Shown here: piece by piece, positions 33,248 to 41,763 of the stretch
Layout: each line of letters begins with the position of its first letter
Position numbering within the stretch: the stretch's first letter is position 1
Assembly: GCA_002431965.1 (NCBI GenBank)
Contig: DJEW01000001.1
Location: forward strand, 1-64,000
DNA from: Clostridiales bacterium UBA5888
GTDB lineage: Bacteria > Bacillota > Clostridia > Oscillospirales > Oscillospiraceae
Direction of reading: 5' to 3'
Length of the DNA stretch: 64,000 bases
The notes under the pieces: generated by a model
Database searches by the model: none
What the model was told of the DNA's origin: nothing
The model's input: the letters and a program-made list of their open reading frames with translations, nothing else
Position numbers and translations under genes: made by a program

Positions 33248-35941
33248 ATGTCTAACGAAGCCAAAATTCAGGAAATTTTGAAAAGACGTGGTCTTGACGT
33301 CAGCGAGGACAGCGGATTCGCTGATGAAGCCATAGCCGAACCCTCACCCCGCTTCACAAAGCTGATTAACATCTACTATGCGATGAAGAATACCATCGAC
33401 ATGGAGTACCCGTACTGGTACAACCGTGTGTGGTGGGAGAATGACGGTGACATCACCGAGATCCGCCGCGCAAAAGCGGAGGCCGCCGCACTGAGCCATA
33501 TGACGCCGACCATTCTTCCCGGCGAGCTGCTCTTCGGCAACAAGACCCGCAACTTCCGCGGTGCGTTCTGCTTCCCGTGGGTTGACGCATCCTTCTTCAA
33601 CGCCGCAGCAGAGGCGATGATGGCCGGTGTTGACGCGCCCCCCATGGCGGCAGCCGACGCTGTTTCCGTCGTCGGCGCCGGCGGCGGCAATGTGACGAAG
33701 GACTTCGGCAACGTCGTTTCCATCGCGCAGAAGTTCGGTCTTCGCCGCGAAGAGGTTCCCTGCCTTGTCAAGTGCGCGAAGTACTGGGATAACGGCTCTG
33801 TTGAGCGTGTTTCCGCGCGTCTGGCAGAGGCTCGCCCCGATTACGACAAGTGGGCCGGCTACCGCAACTCCGTCCTCGTCATGTTCGACTCCTGGGCGAT
33901 CCCTCAGGGACGCGAGGTCATCAACTACTACCTCCCTCTGGAGTACGGCTTTGATAAGATAATCGAGCTGTGCGACGAGAAGATAGCCGAAACTCTCGGC
34001 GAGGCCGGCGACGACGGCATCCTCGGCATGAGCCGCGGCTACTACTACATGGCATGCAAGATCATCGCCCAGGGCGTTTCCAAGTGGATCGAGAACTATG
34101 CACGCCGCGCAGAATACCTTGCAGAGCATGAAACCGACGCTCAGCAGAAAAAGGAATATCTCGACATCGCCGCCATCGCGCACCACATCGCGCACAAGCA
34201 GCCCGAGACCTTCCGCCAGGCGCTCAACCTCACCCTTATGTGCCACTACGGCGTCACCAACGAGGACCCACACTCAGGTCAGTCCATCGGACGTCTCGGT
34301 CAGATACTCTACCCCTGGTATGAAAAGGACATCGCGGACGGCACCACCAACGACGAGGAAGTCATTGAGCTTCTGGAGCTCTACCGCGTGAAGATAACCG
34401 CTATCGAGTGCTTCGCCTCCTCCGGCGTCACCGGCGGCGTTCTCTCCGGCAACACCTTCAACAACCTCTCCATCGGCGGTCTCGGCTACGACGGTCTGAC
34501 GGCGGTCACTCCGCTTGAGTACCTCATCGTTGAGGCAGGTATGCGCGGCAAGACCACCCAGCCGACCCTCTCGCTGCTGTATGATGAAAAGACCCCCGAG
34601 GACTTCCTCCTCAAGGTCGCACAGTGCATCAAGCTCGGTCTCGGCTACCCCGCCATCATGAACAACCAGGGCGGCATGAACTTCATGCTGCGCCAGTACG
34701 GTCCCGAGGGCATGAACATATACGATGCGCGCGCATGGGCGCCCGGCGGATGCCTTGAGTCCTCCCCCGGATGCTTCCAGCCGCTGCATTACAACGGCAA
34801 GACCTACATGATCCCCGGCGGCGCAGGTCCGACCGCAGGCACCGGCATTCACTTCACCGGCATGCCGAAGCTGCTGGAGCTTGTTCTCAGCAACGGCTAT
34901 GACAGACGCACCGGCATCCAGGTCTTTGCCCCGCATAACCACAAGCTCGACACCTATGAGGATCTGCTTGATGTTTACTACAACATCTATCTTCAGGAGC
35001 TGCTTGAGGTCTCCAACCGCATGAACAACCTCCAGATGGATACCCACAGAAAGATCTGCCCGACCGTCTGGGCCTCCCTGCTGAAGGCCGACTGCTTCAC
35101 AAAGGGTCAGAACCAGAGCCACCTCGGCGCACGCTACAACGGCACCATCAACTTCGAGTCCTGCGGCACTATCAACTTTATCAACTCCCTCGCCTCCATC
35201 AAGAAGAACGTGTATGATGAAAAGAAGTACACGCTTGCGGAGATGGAAGACGCAATGTGGAACAACTTCGGCTTCAAGACCGCTTTCGAGACCGGCGTTT
35301 TCTCTCCCGACCGCCGCGAGGCCACCGAAAACGCACCGAAGTACGAGAAGATATTCAACGACTGCGTCAACGCACCGAAGTACGGCAACGCCGATCCCTA
35401 TGTTGACTCCATACTCGTTGACTACGAGGACCGCATGCTCCCGAAGATGCTCGAGCTGCGCTCCTACATGGGTAAGCAGTACTACATGTGCCAGATCTCC
35501 GTCTCCACCCACGGTCCGCAGGGCGCAATCACCCTCGCCACCGCTGACGGTCGTCTCTGCGGCACCACCTACGCCGACGCTTCCATGTCTCCCGCTCCCA
35601 ACACCGACAAGAACGGCATCTACGCTTTGTTCACCTCCGCTACCTGCTACGACCACGCGATGTGCCAGAACAGCCAGATGAACATAAAGATCCATCCGTC
35701 GGCAGTCAAGGGCACGCAGGGCACGCACAAGCTGCTCGACGTCTACCGCGCCTATATGCGCAAGGGCGGCTTCCACATCCAGTTCAACGTCACGTCTTCC
35801 AAGACGCTGCGCGAGGCTCAGGTCAAGCCCGATGATTACCGCGATCTCATGGTTCGTGTCGCAGGCTTCACACAGTACTGGTGCGAGATAGGCAAGCCCA
35901 TTCAGGACGAGGTCATCTTCCGCACGGAGTACGACACCTGA
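33248..35941 (+). CDS. hpdB: 4-hydroxyphenylacetate decarboxylase-type glycyl radical enzyme, large subunit, 897 aa
   Basis: Radical decarboxylation of an aryl acetate, giving p-cresol from 4-hydroxyphenylacetate in the known enzyme. Start at 33248 with AAGGAGG. The active-site thiyl Cys502 and Glu504 lie in GGCLESSPGC, and the radical glycine is Gly873 in RVAGFTQYW; the reported enzyme has Cys503, Glu505 and Gly873. The length (about 900 aa in the known enzyme) and the adjacent small subunit also fit. Oxygen-sensitive, cytosolic. Strong codon bias. Indole- or phenylacetate variants lack, to my knowledge, this small subunit, so 4-hydroxyphenylacetate is the best guess. Confidence 0.9.
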   Translation: MSNEAKIQEILKRRGLDVSEDSGFADEAIAEPSPRFTKLINIYYAMKNTIDMEYPYWYNRVWWENDGDITEIRRAKAEAAALSHMTPTILPGELLFGNKTRNFRGAFCFPWVDASFFNAAAEAMMAGVDAPPMAAADAVSVVGAGGGNVTKDFGNVVSIAQKFGLRREEVPCLVKCAKYWDNGSVERVSARLAEARPDYDKWAGYRNSVLVMFDSWAIPQGREVINYYLPLEYGFDKIIELCDEKIAETLGEAGDDGILGMSRGYYYMACKIIAQGVSKWIENYARRAEYLAEHETDAQQKKEYLDIAAIAHHIAHKQPETFRQALNLTLMCHYGVTNEDPHSGQSIGRLGQILYPWYEKDIADGTTNDEEVIELLELYRVKITAIECFASSGVTGGVLSGNTFNNLSIGGLGYDGLTAVTPLEYLIVEAGMRGKTTQPTLSLLYDEKTPEDFLLKVAQCIKLGLGYPAIMNNQGGMNFMLRQYGPEGMNIYDARAWAPGGCLESSPGCFQPLHYNGKTYMIPGGAGPTAGTGIHFTGMPKLLELVLSNGYDRRTGIQVFAPHNHKLDTYEDLLDVYYNIYLQELLEVSNRMNNLQMDTHRKICPTVWASLLKADCFTKGQNQSHLGARYNGTINFESCGTINFINSLASIKKNVYDEKKYTLAEMEDAMWNNFGFKTAFETGVFSPDRREATENAPKYEKIFNDCVNAPKYGNADPYVDSILVDYEDRMLPKMLELRSYMGKQYYMCQISVSTHGPQGAITLATADGRLCGTTYADASMSPAPNTDKNGIYALFTSATCYDHAMCQNSQMNIKIHPSAVKGTQGTHKLLDVYRAYMRKGGFHIQFNVTSSKTLREAQVKPDDYRDLMVRVAGFTQYWCEIGKPIQDEVIFRTEYDT

Positions 35942-35955
35942 TTTATCCCATCAAC

Positions 35956-35998
35956 GGATGCTCTCCCCGCGGACGGCTCTCCGCGCGGGAGGCGTCCG
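35956..35998 (+). other. Intergenic stem-loop without U-run
   Basis: A long GC-rich imperfect stem between hpdB and the small subunit gene (GGA, CTCCC, GCGG pairing with CCGC, GGGAG, TCC). Lacks a T-run, so it may tune the relative amounts of the subunits. Confidence 0.5.
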
Positions 35999-36067
35999 GG
36001 AAGACACGGCAACGGATAACGGGCATACGCCCATCGAAACACTAAACTATAACGGAGGTATTATATA

Positions 36068-36328
36068 ATGAAACATTGCGAATGCGCAAATTTCCTGCAC
36101 CTCGACTGCGAAAAAGGTATGTGCGCCCTGTCAAAGTGCATCGTTCCCATTGACGGCGAAGGCTCCGACGCATGCCCACGCTTCCAGGAAGGCTTCATGT
36201 GCAAATTCTGCAAGCACTTTGGCGACGCCGACAAGTACGGCATCGGCACCTGCAAGGGCTATGACAAGGAAAACTGGGCATACGCTCAGTGCGGCGCTTT
36301 CAGCTGCGACAAATTCGAGAGAATCTGA
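36068..36328 (+). CDS. hpdC: Decarboxylase small subunit with two Fe-S clusters, 86 aa
   Basis: The His3, Cys6, Cys19, Cys36 set and the Cys45, Cys48, Cys62, Cys80 set agree with the two 4Fe-4S ligand groups known for HpdC (3, 6, 19, 36 and 43, 46, 60, 78), the second shifted by two. Other cysteines at 4, 14, 24 and 75 are extra. The protein binds the large subunit and is needed to keep the enzyme regulated and soluble. Ribosome site GGAGG upstream. Co-transcribed with hpdB and the activase. Confidence 0.9.
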   Translation: MKHCECANFLHLDCEKGMCALSKCIVPIDGEGSDACPRFQEGFMCKFCKHFGDADKYGIGTCKGYDKENWAYAQCGAFSCDKFERI

Positions 36329-36410
36329 TCACAGGATAAAACATATATGGGGAAGACGCTGTCTTCCCCATACGCAAAATGTCAAGCTCTTATACGGAAG
36401 GGTGTAATTT

Positions 36411-37358
36411 ATGCCAGAAGCAACAACAGGGATGATTTTTGACATCCAGAGCTATTCGGTTCATGACGGTCCCGGATGCCGCACGACAGTGTTTTTTGTC
36501 GGCTGTCCGCTGCAATGCAGATGGTGCGCGAACCCGGAGAGCTGGGCGGTGAAAAAGCATCTGCTTTTCGCCGAACGTACCTGCAAATGGGAACAGGGCT
36601 GCACCGCCTGCCGCAACGCCTGCCCGAACGGCGCGCTGACGTTTGACGAGAAGGGCAAGCCGGTCCTCAACTGGGCGATCTGCAACAAGTGCCAGACGAT
36701 AGAGTGCAGCGAGGTCTGCGCCGCGCACGCGCTCAAGCAGTGCGTCCGCTTTATGACGGTAGACGACCTGATGAAGATCCTGATGCGCGACTACCCGAAT
36801 TGGGGTTCTGACGGCGGCGTTACATTCTCCGGCGGGGAGCCGCTGCTGCACCATGAATTTCTTGATCAGGTGCTCCGGCGCTGCCGCAAGGAGCAGATGC
36901 ATACCGCCATCGAAACAAGCGCTTTCACGTCTCCCGAGATATTCGAGAAGATATTCCGCAATCTGAACTTCGCGTTCATCGACGTGAAGAACATGGACGA
37001 TGAGATGCACAAGTGGGGAACCGGCGTCAGCAACAAGCCGATCCTCCGCAATATATCCACGCTGGCGCATGCCGATTGGTGGCGCGGCAGGCTTGTTTTG
37101 CGCCAGCCGACCATTCACGGCTACAACGACAGCACCGAGAACGCCAAGCGCCTCATCGATTTCATGAACGAGAACGGTCTCTTTGAGATAAATCTGCTCC
37201 GCTTCCACCGCATGGGCGGCACCAAGTGGGAGCAGCTCGGCAAGGTCTATGAATACAGCAACAAGGGCGACATGCCCGAGGAGCGGCTGCTTGAGCTTCA
37301 GGAGCTGTATCTGGACAACGACATCGCCTGCTATATCGGAGAGGACACTCCTTTCTGA
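36411..37358 (+). CDS. hpdA: Glycyl radical activating enzyme (radical SAM), 315 aa
   Basis: The radical SAM CxxxCxxC is in VGCPLQCRWC near residues 29-39, followed by a ferredoxin-like insert (CKWEQGCTACRNAC, then CNKCQTIECSEVC) with eight cysteines for two more 4Fe-4S clusters. The GGEP motif lies near residue 143 (FSGGEPLL). The enzyme makes the Gly873 radical on the large subunit using SAM. Family length about 316 aa matches. Confidence 0.9.
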   Translation: MPEATTGMIFDIQSYSVHDGPGCRTTVFFVGCPLQCRWCANPESWAVKKHLLFAERTCKWEQGCTACRNACPNGALTFDEKGKPVLNWAICNKCQTIECSEVCAAHALKQCVRFMTVDDLMKILMRDYPNWGSDGGVTFSGGEPLLHHEFLDQVLRRCRKEQMHTAIETSAFTSPEIFEKIFRNLNFAFIDVKNMDDEMHKWGTGVSNKPILRNISTLAHADWWRGRLVLRQPTIHGYNDSTENAKRLIDFMNENGLFEINLLRFHRMGGTKWEQLGKVYEYSNKGDMPEERLLELQELYLDNDIACYIGEDTPF

Positions 37359-37449
37359 CCGGCAGGAGCAAATAATCCCCCCTTACCCCCCCGCACCCCG
37401 GCATTTAACCGCGGGAAAAAAGATAGGAAGTAATGATTGGAGGATCATA

Positions 37450-38775
37450 ATGAATTCCATATCTGAAGAAAAGGCGAAAAAATACGGTATATGCACCGTA
37501 ATGTCTGCCTTCCTTGCAGTATTCTGCCTGTTTGGCTATCGCTCCAGCTTTTCAATAATGCAGGGTCTCATCATCGCGGACACGGGCTGGACCACCATCC
37601 AGACCTCTCTGGGCTACTGCATCATGATGACCATCTACGCAATCACCGCGTTCTTCTCCGGCGGTCTGGTCGACAAGAAGGGCACCCGTCCCACCTACTT
37701 CATGGGTGCGATATGCTGCTTCCTCGGCTTCTTCCTGACCTCCATTTTCGTCAAGCCCGGTTCTGAGAGCGCATACATAGTTTACCTTTTCACCTACGGT
37801 CTGTTCGCAGGCGTCGGCACCGGTATGCTCTGGGTCAGCTCCACGATCTCCTGCCGTCAGTGGTACGTCGGTACGCGCTATGGCACCATGTGGGGCATTG
37901 CCTTTGCCGGTGCTCCACTTGCGCAGCTCCTGCTCACGCTCGTGCTCAAGCCCGTTCTGAAGAATATGGGCTGGCAGGCAGGCATGCAGCTGATGGCGAT
38001 TATCTGCGCGGTATTTCTCATTGCGGCCGCCCTCATTGCAAAGCGCACCCCCAATTACTACAACGTTCAGCCCTTCGGTATGGAGACGCTCAAAAAGAAG
38101 GACGGTCCTGCAAGACGCGCCGTCACGCTCAAGGAAGCTTTCTCCACATACGCGATCTGGGCGGATATTCTCTGCTTTCTGACCGCTATGGCGGGCGAAT
38201 TCCTCATCTGGTCGCAGGCTGTCGGCTTCTTCCAGAGCGACATGGGCATGGATGCCGACAAGGCAGCCAACGTCTATATGCTCATCGGCGCGTTCGGCGT
38301 GTTCATGATGCCCGTCACCGGCAAAATCTCCGACGCGCTTGTCAAGAAGCTCGGCTCTGAGGTCAGAGGGCGCAAGCTCATGCTCATCATCGGACCTGCC
38401 TGCGGCGCCATCGGCGTTGCGCTGAGCCTGACGAAGAGCCTGCCGCTGTGCGTTGTCGCCATGTTCTTCCTCGCCACCTACTGGGGCATTGAGCCGGGCG
38501 GCTGTGCGGGCTATGCGGGCGCTGTGTTCGGCGGCGCCGGTCTCGGACGCACATGGGGTCTCGCCACGCTCATCGTTATGGGCATCGGGCCTTCCTTCGG
38601 CACGTTCATGGGTGCATGGTTCAAGGATAACTTCGGTTCCTACATTCCCGCGTTCATCTTCTGCCTGTGCGCATATCTCATCTCCATGGTCATTGCGATC
38701 ACTCTGCCTCTCAAGACCAAGGTAGAAGCCAAGATAGATGCCGAGATGGCAGCCGCGGCTGCAGCTCAGCAGTAA
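37450..38775 (+). CDS. MFS transporter, 441 aa, 12 membrane segments
   Basis: ATG at 37450 with GGAGG upstream; the longer frame overlaps the activase. Twelve hydrophobic helices, GGLVDKKGTRPTY after the second and a basic loop near the middle (KRTPNYYNVQPFG). Resembles the oxalate/formate antiporter group. It follows the decarboxylase genes, so 4-hydroxyphenylacetate uptake or p-cresol release is a reasonable guess. A different MFS carrier is at 15961. Confidence 0.85.
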   Translation: MNSISEEKAKKYGICTVMSAFLAVFCLFGYRSSFSIMQGLIIADTGWTTIQTSLGYCIMMTIYAITAFFSGGLVDKKGTRPTYFMGAICCFLGFFLTSIFVKPGSESAYIVYLFTYGLFAGVGTGMLWVSSTISCRQWYVGTRYGTMWGIAFAGAPLAQLLLTLVLKPVLKNMGWQAGMQLMAIICAVFLIAAALIAKRTPNYYNVQPFGMETLKKKDGPARRAVTLKEAFSTYAIWADILCFLTAMAGEFLIWSQAVGFFQSDMGMDADKAANVYMLIGAFGVFMMPVTGKISDALVKKLGSEVRGRKLMLIIGPACGAIGVALSLTKSLPLCVVAMFFLATYWGIEPGGCAGYAGAVFGGAGLGRTWGLATLIVMGIGPSFGTFMGAWFKDNFGSYIPAFIFCLCAYLISMVIAITLPLKTKVEAKIDAEMAAAAAAQQ

Positions 38776-38816
38776 TCGCTGCATATTCGGCGCTGTAAAT
38801 AAGAATTCAAGCCAGA

Positions 38817-38856
38817 AGTTGGGGCATCCGGGAAAACCCGGACGCCCCAACTTTTT
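38817..38856 (+). terminator. Rho-independent terminator
   Basis: AGTTGGGGC and TCCGGG pair with CCCGGA and GCCCCAACT around an AAAA loop, then CTTTTTG. Ends the decarboxylase-MFS transcript. Confidence 0.9.
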
Positions 38857-38971
38857 GTTCCGATTTGCTTTACGCAGATTTTACATAATACCGGCGGCGG
38901 ATTTGACATTTCTCCTTTATTATATAAGTTGGGTAATGTTAATGTAAAATTCATCTGCGAGGTATGGAGTA

Positions 38972-40735
38972 ATGGATATTTTCAACGTGCTGACGATGAT
39001 AGGCGGGCTGTCGCTTTTCCTGTTTGGCATGAATCTCATGGGGCAGGCGCTGGAGCGGCGCGCGGGCAGCAAGCTGCGCAGCCTGCTGGACAGGATGACA
39101 AGCAATGTGATGATGGGCTTTCTGACGGGGCTTGGCATAACGGCGATAATACAAAGCTCGTCCGCGACGACGGTGATGGTCGTGGGTTTTGTCAACTCCG
39201 GGCTGATGACGCTGCGTCAGGCAATAAACGTTATAATGGGCGCGAACGTCGGCACAACGGTGACAGCGTGGCTTTTGAGCCTGAGCGGTATCGACGGCAG
39301 CAGTCTGTGGATACGCCTTCTGAAGCCGTCCTCCTTCACGCCTGTGCTGGCGCTCATCGGCATCATATTTTATATGTTCTCTTCCGACACGAAGAAAAAA
39401 GACACCGGAACAATACTCCTCGGCTTTGCAACGCTGATGTTCGGCATGGAGACGATGAGCGGGGCGGTATCCGGACTGAAGGACGTACCGGGCTTCGTCA
39501 ACCTCTTTATCGCTTTTGAAAACCCGGTGCTGGGCATGCTTGCAGGTATGGTGCTCACCGCGATAATCCAGTCCAGCTCCGCATCGGTCGGTATACTTCA
39601 GGCGCTCGCCGCAACGGGAGCGGTCAGCTATGCCGCCGCCATCCCCATCATCATGGGGCAGAACATCGGCACATGCGTCACGGCGATGATCTCCTCCGTC
39701 GGCACTAATAAAAACGCCCAGCGGGCGGCGGTGGTGCATCTGATGTTCAACGTCATCGGCGTTATCGTGCTGCTGAGCGTATTCTGCATCGTGCGTGCGG
39801 TTTTTGCACCTGCGATACTCGACGAGCACGCGACAATGTACGGCATTGCCATTGCGCATTCCGTTTTCAACATACTCTGCACGGCAATGCTGCTTCCGGC
39901 GGGCAATCTTCTCGAAAAGCTGTCCATACGGCTCGTACCAGACGGGAAGCGCGGGGCGCAGCAGGTCGTCGAGCTGGACGAGCGCCTTCTTGCGACGCCA
40001 TCGCTGGCTCTGTCACGCAGCCGCGCAGTCGCCTCTGAAATGGCGGAGATTGCCGTGCGCGCGCTGAAAAACTCCGTGACCGCGATACGCGCGCTCACGC
40101 CTGAGCTGGCGCAGAGCATACGCGACGACGAAAGCCTGTGCGATCATTATGAGGACATAATCGGCACATATCTCGTCAAGCTCAGCGCGCGGCGCATGGG
40201 CGAGGCGGAAAGCGAGGAAGCGACGGAGCTTTTAAAATCCATAGGGGATTTTGAACGCATATCCGACCACGCGGTGAATATTCTCGCCTCGGCCGAAGAA
40301 ATCGACGAAAAGAAGCTGACTTTTTCTCCGTCCGCCGAGAGCGAACTTGACGTGCTGTTCGCCGCAATAAAGCGCATACTCGACCTGTCGCTGGATGCGT
40401 TTGAGCGCGGCGACACCGCCGTCGCCGCAGAGGTGGAGCCGCTGGAGCAGGTGATAGACACGCTCAAGGAGCAGATGCGCACGCGGCACATTCTCCGCAT
40501 GCAGCAGGGCAATTGCAGCATTGAGGCGGGCTTTGTCTGGTCCGACCTGCTGACGGATCTTGAGCGCACATCCGACCACTGCTCAAACATTGCCGGCTGC
40601 GTGATCGACGCGGCGCAGCACAACCTCAACCTGCACGAAACCCTGCGCGCCGCGCGCAGCGAGGACGATTGCTTCCGCCGCCGCTTTAAGCACTACGCCC
40701 ACGAATACGCCCTTCCAGTTCCCTCCGCGCAGTAA
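38972..40735 (+). CDS. Na/Pi cotransporter with C-terminal PhoU-like domain, 587 aa
   Basis: Two repeated transport motifs (IIQSSSATT near residue 55 and IIQSSSASV near 198) as in NptA-type proteins, about ten membrane segments, then a helical PhoU-like domain from residue 360. ATG preceded by GGAG. Imports phosphate with sodium; the PhoU part may regulate flux. Confidence 0.85.
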   Translation: MDIFNVLTMIGGLSLFLFGMNLMGQALERRAGSKLRSLLDRMTSNVMMGFLTGLGITAIIQSSSATTVMVVGFVNSGLMTLRQAINVIMGANVGTTVTAWLLSLSGIDGSSLWIRLLKPSSFTPVLALIGIIFYMFSSDTKKKDTGTILLGFATLMFGMETMSGAVSGLKDVPGFVNLFIAFENPVLGMLAGMVLTAIIQSSSASVGILQALAATGAVSYAAAIPIIMGQNIGTCVTAMISSVGTNKNAQRAAVVHLMFNVIGVIVLLSVFCIVRAVFAPAILDEHATMYGIAIAHSVFNILCTAMLLPAGNLLEKLSIRLVPDGKRGAQQVVELDERLLATPSLALSRSRAVASEMAEIAVRALKNSVTAIRALTPELAQSIRDDESLCDHYEDIIGTYLVKLSARRMGEAESEEATELLKSIGDFERISDHAVNILASAEEIDEKKLTFSPSAESELDVLFAAIKRILDLSLDAFERGDTAVAAEVEPLEQVIDTLKEQMRTRHILRMQQGNCSIEAGFVWSDLLTDLERTSDHCSNIAGCVIDAAQHNLNLHETLRAARSEDDCFRRRFKHYAHEYALPVPSAQ

Positions 40736-40752
40736 CATAAGGCGCATGGCAT

Positions 40753-40788
40753 CGCCCCGGCTGTCAAAGCACAGCCGGGGCGGTTTTC
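40753..40788 (+). terminator. Rho-independent terminator
   Basis: CGCCCCGGCTGT pairs with ACAGCCGGGGCG, small loop, followed by GTTTTC, between convergent genes. Confidence 0.85.
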
Positions 40789-40792
40789 TGCC

Positions 40793-41410
40793 TTATCTGA
40801 TGAAATTCGTATACACCTTCACGTTCTCCGGGTGGACTACGCCGTTTTCCCTGCCCAGCGCGATGCACCGCATAAGCCACGCCATGTTTTTGCCGATATT
40901 GTACATTGTGGCAAGCCCCTCTTTGTCGCCGGAAACCTCGCCCGGCTGATTGCCGTAAACATGGTTCCAGTACGTGGAGGAAACAACGGGCATGGAATTG
41001 ATGGTGAAATACTTATTGATTACATCGAAGGACGCCGTTGTTCCCGCGCGGCGCGCGGAGAGCACCGCCGCGGCAGGCTTGAAGCGCAGCGCATCGCCGC
41101 CGGAATAGAACACCCTGTCCATGAATGACAGCAGCCGCCCGCTCGGATGCGCGTAATACACCGGAGAGCCGAACACAAAGCCGTCCGCTGTGCGGGCTTT
41201 CTCTACAAACGTGTTGACAGAGTCGTCAAAAACGCACCTGTCGTGCTCATGACAAAAGCCGCACGCCGTGCAGTCCGCGATCGGCGTGTTGCCGATGAAA
41301 ACAAGCTCAGTCTCCATGCCCTCTGCGTTGAGCGCGCGCTCCACCTCTTTGAGCGCCGCGCCCGTGCAGCCGTTTGCGCGCGAGCTGCCGTTGACCAAAA
41401 GAACCTTCAT
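40793..41410 (-). CDS. Iron-sulfur flavoprotein-like NAD(P)H-dependent FMN oxidoreductase, 205 aa
   Basis: Flavodoxin-like fold: the FMN phosphate loop GSSRANGCTG at the N-terminus, CTACGFCHEHDRC near residues 47-59 as a probable Fe-S or redox site, then SPVYYAHPSG. Probably a redox-active flavoprotein of the archaeal Isf type. It is read away from a LacI-like operator. Role unknown. Confidence 0.75.
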   Translation of the reverse strand: MKVLLVNGSSRANGCTGAALKEVERALNAEGMETELVFIGNTPIADCTACGFCHEHDRCVFDDSVNTFVEKARTADGFVFGSPVYYAHPSGRLLSFMDRVFYSGGDALRFKPAAAVLSARRAGTTASFDVINKYFTINSMPVVSSTYWNHVYGNQPGEVSGDKEGLATMYNIGKNMAWLMRCIALGRENGVVHPENVKVYTNFIR

Positions 41411-41441
41411 AGGATAACCCTCCTCTATTTTATATAAAAAC

Positions 41442-41677
41442 AGTATACCACTTTGCAGCTTTTTTTGAAATACTGTTCACGCAGCAGGCTCAGCAAGATT
41501 CCATGGTATTCCTCCTTATGTGAGCGCTCTCACATATATAGACGCATTTCCCGGGGAAAACCTTACACGGATTTTCGCCAGATGCCGCAGGCGTATTGCA
41601 CGGCGCTGCCTTGCTTCTTTTTTTGATCATAACATGGGCTTTTTATCCTTGATATAAAAGTTTTGCTGTGTTAAAAT
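41442..41677. promoter_or_regulatory. Divergent promoters with a LacI-type palindrome
   Basis: Minus side: -10 TATACT at about 41442-41447 and a weak -35 TTTCAA, spacer 17. Plus side: TTGATA at 41649-41654 and TAAAAT at 41672-41677, spacer 17, with the extended TG. ATGTGAG and CTCACAT form an inverted repeat around CGCT at 41518-41535, resembling LacI/GalR sites. The 41411-41763 gap holds no gene. Confidence 0.5.
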
Positions 41678-41763
41678 AATTTGTCTTATTATCAGATCAT
41701 CCGGGGCTGTAATGCCTTGACCCCGGCATGAAACATTATTTCCGGCAAAGGCGGGTGAAGTCA

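Noticed and set aside
34274..35776. Minus-strand frame of 500 aa opposite the decarboxylase
   Set aside because: Shadow of hpdB, no independent support.
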